Source: Ceratodon purpureus (Eukaryota; Streptophyta; Bryopsida; Pseudoditrichales; Ditrichaceae). From it: a DNA stretch of 64,000 bases. Below the pieces are notes generated by a model. That model was not told the DNA's origin. It made no database searches and was given only the letters and a program-made list of their open reading frames with translations. Below are positions 56,805-64,000 of the stretch, one piece after another. A program made the position numbers and the translations under genes. The stretch covers positions 5,467,585 to 5,531,584 of the forward strand of contig CM026433.1 of the NCBI GenBank assembly GCA_014871385.1, in the 5' to 3' direction. Numbering within the stretch: position 1 is the stretch's first letter; the number at the start of each line of letters is the position of its first letter.

Positions 56805-59800
56805 ATGCAACCCCCCGGGAAGGAGGCTCAGATGCACACGTTCGGGCGCTCACCCGCAGCGCTGCACAACGGGCACAGCCATGTCGTGGCGCACATCACC
56901 ACCAGCTCGCCGCCCGTGTCGCCGGCGAATTCCCCGCGCCTCCGGAGCGGCCGAAACGTGCTGCGAGGGGGGAGCAGTACCATGCCGAGTCGTGATTCCA
57001 AAGGGAAGTATGGGTCCCCGGGGACTGGCAAGCCCAACTATCCCCGGCACCCGACCGTCGCGCCTGCGCTTCTGCAGAAGCTGAGCCAGCTTCTAGTTTC
57101 CTTCTTCTTCCGCCGCCACCGCATGCTGCTGCTCATCCCGTTCGTATACATCACTGGCACTCTCCTCTACATGGGCGGCGACATGTCCATGCCCGAGAAT
57201 TTCCCCTTCCCCGGCCGCTACCGCCCCGGGTCCGTCTACCGCAGCGACCTCGTGTTCGAGCATCTGTGGCCCGAGATGGAGAAAGCTGACGCTGAGTTCG
57301 ATGGAGTGAGCTTCCAACACTATTCATTTGAGAAGCCAATGCAGTTACTTCATTGCAGAGCCTGGGTTTAAGCATTTGTGATTAATCCGAGGTTTAAGAA
57401 CTCGGGAGGTTTTGCATTCAACTGGTCGTATGGCAAGTTCTTACTCTTGGGAGCACATTAAATTTTTGTGTAGGTTGCATCTGGGGTGTTGAATGATGCG
57501 TTCGGAGGAAGTCATGGACGGCAGGTGTTATCTGTTTGGGAGTATCCCAAAGAGGGTGGTGGATTCACGCCGTGTATAAATAATATCAATCATGATCCAG
57601 GTACTGACTTGGCTTAGAAGATGAACTCGGTAAACTAGAATATGTTGCTGGAAGCTCTGTTTTTGAGTGGAACTACTGGGTAGCAATGATATGTGTTGGG
57701 AATTGCACGAAGGGGTTGTTTAGAATTTTTAGTTTGTGCCTGTACTGAAACGGTTCAAACGTGCGAATGCTGTAGATCTGCCGGAATCGAATGGGTATAT
57801 TCTTGTTGAGGCAAACGGTGGCCTTAACCAACAGCGCTCCACAGTATGTATTACTCTATTTTTCGTGTTGTTCGTTTTGAAGTAGATGAGGAGGTTATCT
57901 ACTAGAGTGAAATTCATGTTGGTTATGTTTGCGAGGAGTGGTAGTGTCTTCTTCCTCTGAACTTCAATTTCACTGCTGGCTTGAATGCAGATATGTAATG
58001 CTGTTGCAGTTGCAAAGCTCCTTAATGCCACCCTTATTATTCCTCATTTCCACCTCAACGCTGTGTGGAAAGACCCTAGGTGAGGAATGTTGCAGTTTAG
58101 AGAAGGCTGATTTTACAGGCATTGTTCATGAAAATTCAGGACTGAATGAATAGGGTACGACATCTGTGCATTTTCTTCAAGTGTTTGTAGAATGTAGTAA
58201 GTCCCGCTGTCATTTTTTCTAATGTACATCCTGTTCACCTGTGTCAGCACCTTTGGAGATATCTTCGATGAGGCTTACTTCATTAAATCTCTCTCTCAGC
58301 AAGTGAGAATACTGCACGAGTTGCCTAAAGAAGTGCTGGAGATATATGGAAATGCTAGCATGATATACAAGATTCCCAAAGTGCAGGCGTGGTCACTTCC
58401 CCGGTTCTACTTGGAAACCGCTCTTCCTGAACTTCTACAACGAGGGTACGTTCCTACAATTGCACCAATATGAATCATAAATCTTTCTGCTTTGTTTCCT
58501 GTGGTGGGGATGGGAATTACATTTAAACAACAAGATCCTATCATCTGAAATTTTTTGGTGCTTACTGAATTGCAGAGTCATCAGATTCACTCCCTTTGCT
58601 AACCGATTGGCTTACGACGGTGTTCCCAAGAGGCTTCAGAAATTGAGGTGCTACTCAAATTTCGTGGCCCTGCGCTTTGCCCAGCCAATTGCTGATTTAG
58701 GCAACAACTTAGTAAAGCGAATGAAAGATAAGAGTGCCAAAACCAACGGGAATTACGTCTCTATACACCTGCGTTTTGAAGAGGTATTTAGTCACATATC
58801 TTTCACCTACTTTTCATTCATCAACTTGAAATGTTTGATCTGAACGAACCATGTGCTTCAGATGTGGTGCTCATTTTCTATTCTCATGTGTTCACACAAC
58901 AGGACATGGTAGCATTTTCTCAATGCGCCTACGATGGTGGCAAAGAAGAAACTTCTCGGCTTGATAGCTTTCGGGAACATTCATGGCGTGGCAAATTCAC
59001 TAGAATAGGCCGTGTGAACTCATCACCGGAGGAAATCAGAAGGAATGGCAAGTGTCCACTGACGCCTGTTGAGGTACTCAGGTGACCTTACTCTTTGGCG
59101 CTTTGAAGTTTTTATTACATTTAGTACAACTAGACATATTAATATGCATTGAAACAATGATCTTGGAGGTAAGCGAAGAATCCTAATTCTGTACAAATGG
59201 TTTACTTGGAGGCCCGACTCCATCAGAATAGATAAATAATGGTTTCTTGGCTCACAAGAACTCTGATTCTGTTACTGGTTCTGATACCGACCTGAGATAC
59301 GCACAATGTGATCGTGCCTCGTATGCTGTTGAATTTAGGCAACCTAAGAGTAAGCTTTTGCTGGCAGGTGGGAATGATGCTCCGTGGAATGGGTTTTCGA
59401 AAATCTACGCCTATCTTTTTAGCGGCCGGCACGATCTATAAAGGAGAGGAGAGCATGGAGCCGCTACGAAGAATGTTTCCTTATCTTCAAACGAAAGAAA
59501 CGCTGATGTCTCCAGAAGAGTTCGATCGCTTCAAGGTGAACTTCTTGAATCAGCTTACACGTACTGTTCACTAGTCGAGGCTTGCTCTCGAGGTTAAACG
59601 TCAACATATTGAGACTTACTGAAGATTGGATTTCCACCTGTGCAGGGGTTCTCATCGCGGCTAGCAGCCATCGACTACACTGTGTGCCTTCACAGTGAGG
59701 TGTTCGTGACCACACAGGGTGGCAACTTTCCTCAAATATTAATGGGACATCGCCGATTCCTCAACAAGGGCCACTCTAAGACCATCAACCCTGACAAACG

Positions 59801-60177
59801 ACGCCTTGTCTTGTTGCTGGACAATCCACACATCGGGTAAGCCTTCTTTGTCAGCATGTTAAGTCACAGAAATTCCTATCAAGCAAATTTGTGTGATATT
59901 CAGTTTACCACCTTAGATTAACCAAATAAATATCACAACAGGTGTCTGATAAGTCGTTTTTCTTCTGCTCAGGTGGGATGTTTTCAGGAAGAGTCTGATA
60001 GACATGCGGAGACATAGCGATTTTAAGGGCTTGCAAACCAGGAAATCACTGCCTGTGAAGAAAACTGCGTTGTTTACCAATCCGCCCAAAGCATCGCTCT
60101 ACACATTTCCTGCTCCAGACTGCATGTGTGCAGAAACACAAGAAACATCCGAGGCAACATTTGTTGCCCAAGATTAA
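56805..60177 (+). CDS. Plant GDP-fucose protein O-fucosyltransferase family (GT106-type), membrane anchored
   Basis: Ten exons: 56805-57305, 57474-57600, 57776-57843, 57991-58079, 58248-58445, 58576-58783, 58903-59073, 59368-59535, 59646-59836 and 59973-60177. All junctions are GT/AG and in phase; 641 residues. A cytosolic N terminus of about 100 residues ends in FFRRHR, followed by one membrane anchor ([16 protein letters not shown]), as in Golgi type II enzymes. Family motifs appear in order: [94 protein letters not shown] and [14 protein letters not shown]. Relatives transfer sugars to cell-wall glycans or proteins in the Golgi; the exact acceptor is not predictable. The start gives the only full N terminus. 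Intact. Confidence 0.93.
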
Positions 60178-60823
60178 GATTTTACCCTGCGAGGGCTTAG
60201 TTGCCCTCCTTATTTTTGCTGTGAGCTCACTTAGTTAGCCATAGAAACGCTCATCAATTCTTCTGTGGGCAAACAGCCCCCTTTTACTGTAATTTATTGA
60301 ATCGAAGTCCTACTCTTTTTCTGTAAGTACATGACCCAAGAGTTTGCCGCTGATAGCTTCTTGGGTTCTAAGGTTTCAAAAAATCTTGAAAGCTAGAATA
60401 ATTAGCTGTCTCCAGCATTGACCAAGGTACGAGTATTGTGGAATGTGGATGCAGTCGGTGAAGATCATTGATGGATTGCTGAGTTGAAATTTAAGTTGCA
60501 CACTGTAGTAATGAAACTGCATTTATGATTTGGAGGAGTTAATGAAGCCTGGTACATGATATTTCAGACTTCTAGAATGTTCCATATATGTACTTAAATA
60601 ATCAGGTTACAGGTAGCGAATCTGCGATCCGAGGCGGCCCGAGAAGATCATGCAGGTTGAAGGTACTTCCGACTTACGGACGTTTCTCATTTATGAGTTT
60701 TGTCAATACGTATGTCGATATTATTGTATAATAATGAATATTGATACCTCGTTGATGTTGCCACGTGAGCAGGATAACCGCCTTGGGCATTTCCCTGAAG
60801 GACGGGTATCAACTTGTGACGCC
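60178..60823. other. 3' flank of the fucosyltransferase
   Basis: Contains the 3' UTR and spacer; no gene recognised. Confidence 0.4.
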
Positions 60824-60895
60824 GGGTATCTGGTCTAGTGGTATGATTCTTGCTTAGGGTGCAAGAGGTCGGGAGTTCGATTCTCCCGATACCCC
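60824..60895 (+). tRNA. tRNA-Pro (anticodon AGG)
   Basis: A full cloverleaf can be drawn: acceptor GGGTATC paired with GATACCC, D arm TGGTCTAGTGGTATGA, anticodon stem CTTGC/GCAAG around loop TTAGGGT (anticodon AGG, reading CCU), and T arm with GTTCGAT. The A box (TGGTCTAGTGG) and B box (GTTCGATTC) are internal Pol III promoters. No intron and no encoded CCA, as in nuclear genes. A TATTTT terminator follows. Confidence 0.95.
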
Positions 60896-62476
60896 TATTT
60901 TGGCACTTTTAAAATCACAAACTATCTGAATCTCATAATTTTTATTGTAATTACTTTGGTCTAGAATAGAAAAAAACTCCTCAACATGATATGACAATGA
61001 TCTCGCTCCGCATGGTATCATATTGCTAGTAGCTATCATAGTATCTATTTTTCCACTCTAAAAGCCGGAGAGATGTAAGTGGATACTACTAGTTTCTACC
61101 TTAAAAACTAATATGCTATGATTTCTCTTGAGAAAATAAGCTTATAGTCGTTTTCCTTTACTTTAATGGCTCACGTGAAGAAACTTCTCTTAAAAGCTTG
61201 ATTTGAAGAAGACATAACCATGCCTTTCCTTTGCATGAAAGGGAAGCATCCATTAGATTGTGAAGATGACTTCATAGGGTACAAACCTTCTTCAACAAAA
61301 TCTCTGAGTTTCACTATGAATGAGAATAATTGATATGGTGATTGCCTCATGGAACATCGACACCCTAGGACAAAGTGTCTTGGCGATTAGAAAAAGATGC
61401 GACACCGGTATTTGTTTTTTCAAAAAGTAGTATTTCACTTATGGATTCTTGTCTTCTAGAGAGATCATCTCCCCATAGAGGATTATCTTTACCAATGTTT
61501 CAACTACAATTTAAAAGTGGCTTTAGTATTTGGAACAACGCGTTGTATAACACTAAAGTTATTAGATATTATGGTGGATAGTAAATTAAATGATTGTCAA
61601 AGGCGGGTTATAGTACGTTATCCTCAATCTTAAGGGAGTCCATATAGGTGTTTTTGATATCTAGCGCCAAATAGTGCCACATAAAATATATTGAAGTTTT
61701 GGTCCTACCTTAGTATAAAGCCCTTCAGCCTGATTTTGTAAAACTGAACGATCCTATTGGTTGAAATTTGAAGAATTTAGGTCAACCTTCAATCCGGTCC
61801 CAAGTATAAACCAACCCTTACTTAATCGTCAAATACACCATCCCCTTCAAAAAACTAAAATTTTCACTCTCCTTTTTCCCCCATTTTTACTAAAACACCC
61901 CCCTTCTGACTGTACCAAGTAATGCATCCATTGCAGTAAATGACTTGCACCTAGTCTCGACCAAGTGGAATGAATCATAACCAACTCAAGCTTCCCAACA
62001 CGAAGCTTCCTCCCCAAATATCTCCCGCTAATTTCTCCTTGCAGATTCATGCACGTTACAGAACCCAACACCCCCAAAACCGTCACTATCTCCGCCTCCA
62101 CTAGATTCCAACCAACAAAATATACTCCTTCCGTACATAGAACCAGTAACGGTTTTCAACACGAACCCTCAACCCCGGACGGTGCATCTTCGTCTCTTCC
62201 TCATCCCGTTACTCGGCTTATACCTACTCGATACCCCCCAAAAATATATACCCGCCTCCACCCCGGTCACACGAGCTAGATACTGCTCTAATACCCTGTA
62301 CTGTTATCAGATACCCGTGTGATGCCATTGTGATACCTGTTCGATACTGAGGTGATCGTCGCGGTGATTGAAGAAGAAGACACCGTCGCAGAGGCGTTGC
62401 GAGTCATTGTGAAGCTCGTCACTGTAGCGTTGCGTAGCATCGAGAGAGCTGAAGCCGGGCTGCTGCGTCGATCATC
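60896..62476. other. Intergenic, nothing recognised
   Basis: AT-rich to 61900, then pyrimidine-rich and probably the promoter and leader of the HIG1 gene, with scattered GATACC words at 62280-62350. Confidence 0.4.
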
Positions 62477-63981
62477 ATGGACATGGAGGCTGCTCGCAAC
62501 TGGATCCTGGAGCACAAGCTGCGCGCCGTTGGTAAGTCTGCACTTTATCCTCGTCCTTTTGATCCTGGAATGGTCGAATGCGGTCTCGTTTTGGTAGCGG
62601 AGAGAGGTTGATCAGAACGCTGGCGGAAATGTGTCCGTCATTTGCAAGTTGCAGTAATTTAGAGAGCGCAGAAATTGCAGCCGTGGAAAACGCATTATTG
62701 GAAACGCTGTTCTGTAGGCAACTACGTTGTCCTCCGGAATACTTCGTTTCAGTCACCTGTTGTTGTTTCTGCAGTTGATTTTTGAGATTCTTTTTTGAAG
62801 CGTAAGTTTATCTGGTTTCGGTAGGTTTTTGTTGGACGTGGTGATGATGTATTGGTCTGTGTTTATGCGCTTGATGGTGATGTTCTTTTGAATTTCTCTT
62901 TAAATTAGGGCACATCTGCGTGTTCTGTCTGGGATTTGTGGTGCTGTGATTTGACTGAGGTTGTATGATTATTGTGAATTTTCGAAGATTCTTTTTATCC
63001 TTCTGTAGTTCGTAAATGAGAAGGGGATCTTCTTGGTTTATGACTGTGATAGAATTCTTTCTTGGAACTCAAGAGCTTTTATTCGGTAGGATTTGGAATT
63101 ATTTCTATGAGATTGAAGTGTGTCAATGAGGACGCTGTCGTCTTCTGTTACGCGTGGGAGCTGGATGTCCAGAACATAAATTTTATTTGTCAAGGCTCTA
63201 CTGTTTCTTGCATCCAAAACCCTAAAAGGAAGAATGGTTGTAAGAAGGGGATACCGTTACGGTTTTGGCCTTATTCTCTATTACAAAGCCTTATGCCCTT
63301 TTCAGTGTTAAATTTTGTCAAGTTGTGTTAGTCTTCGCATGCTTACAGAGGTTTTCGGGTTGGCAGGCACTCTTTGGGCGTCCTCGTTGTTAGGTTCATT
63401 GGCATACAACTTTGCTAGGCCCGGTATGAAGATGAGTGTGAAATTGATACATGCCAGGTATGTTTTCAAGATCAAGAGTGTAAGGGCAATGTTTAGTTGA
63501 ATATTTTGCGTGACGTAATTTCAAGATTTTAAATCACTCCTGCGGTCTTTTATCTGTTCTGAAGCATTATAGTGATTGTCTAGAGAGGTGTGCTTCACAT
63601 GGTCGTTGACGCAGACGAGCACACCTTGCGCTGAGAGTGCGTGGGCAAATTGTCTGCTGTAATTTGATGATAGATTACTGCAGTACCAGAGCAATTCAAT
63701 AACTATTTTGGTGAATTCTTTCTCTAGACTTTTTGTTCTAGGAGAGTGAGAATCTGATCTTCGGAATGTTTGATATATTTTTTTGGCTCCTTAGCAAGAG
63801 CTCATTGGCTTGTTCAAGCTTTCTCAGTTCGTGAGAATCTGATCCGGTTAATGTGTTAATTTACAGGTTACATGCCCAATTTTTGACTCTGGGAGCACTC
63901 GGTGGAAGTGCTGTAGTGGAGGCTTATGATCAATCAGCGGGAGATAAAGCTAAGCGGTATGAGGAGCAATTCCAGGTTTGA
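62477..63981 (+). CDS. HIG1-domain mitochondrial inner-membrane protein
   Basis: Exons 62477-62531, 63367-63457 and 63867-63981 join with GT/AG and phase 1 then 2, giving 86 residues. The sequence begins MDMEAARNWILEHKLRAVGT and carries two hydrophobic helices (LWASSLLGSLAYNFA; LTLGALGGSAVVEAY) around ARPGMKMSVKLIHARLHAQ, the conserved HIG1 core. Family members sit in the inner mitochondrial membrane and help assemble or stabilise respiratory complexes III-IV. The last exon ends CAG GTT TGA; I read this as the stop because the length then matches plant homologues, but a GTTTGA splice site at 63976 cannot be excluded since the window ends 19 bases later. Confidence 0.85.
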
Positions 63982-64000
63982 GAGTTATAATATTGGGTGC

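Overview
This is a stretch of nuclear DNA from a land plant. The evidence is plant-type spliced genes: a GDP-fucose O-fucosyltransferase, a class III purple acid phosphatase, a mitochondrial Rieske protein, a plastid thioredoxin, a HIG1-domain protein and a secreted Stig1-repeat protein. Gene content and the Stig1-FAMeT architecture suggest a seed-free plant such as a moss or liverwort, but the sequence alone does not fix the species.

The left part (1 to about 14.1 kb) is transposon territory. Positions 1-2640 are AT-rich with no gene. A broken coiled-coil ORF (2888-4753) follows behind a TATA box. Then comes a large hAT-like element (about 6.0-14.07 kb) with two convergent genes. The + gene encodes a coiled-coil protein ending in a RING-H2 finger. 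The - gene is a hAT transposase (BED-like finger, DUF659, CERNWS dimerisation motif) with three frameshifts. GGCCGTC-rich arrays lie outside both genes, each beside a TATA box, and the right edge reads as a CAGGGTTGTC hAT terminus.

The middle part (14-37 kb) is gene-poor. It holds the intact Stig1-repeat gene (16454-18323), an LRR fragment of an NLR, a spliced but stop-containing transposon-like gene on the minus strand (25103-23551), a broken strictosidine-synthase-like gene (31974-30832) hit by a MITE, and a small LEA-like gene (33110-33955). MITEs, tandem duplications and hairpins fill the gaps.

The right part (37-64 kb) holds the housekeeping genes: phosphatase (38009-40468, +), Rieske protein (43474-41654, -), thioredoxin (45889-45395, -), a conserved small plant protein (47213-48843, +), O-fucosyltransferase (56805-60177, +), tRNA-Pro(AGG) (60824-60895, +) and a HIG1 protein (62477-63981, +). 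The phosphatase and Rieske genes converge and are bracketed by an inverted pair of TATA-containing repeats. Thioredoxin and the small protein are divergent. An AT-rich repeat desert (50.1-55.1 kb) separates them from the fucosyltransferase.

The most unusual theme is that three transposon-associated ORFs stay in frame across isolated TAG or TGA codons, with no TAA. Each stop could arise by C-to-T change at CAG or CGA, the pattern expected of cytosine-methylation decay. The three also appear to share a short hydrophobic/Trp motif.
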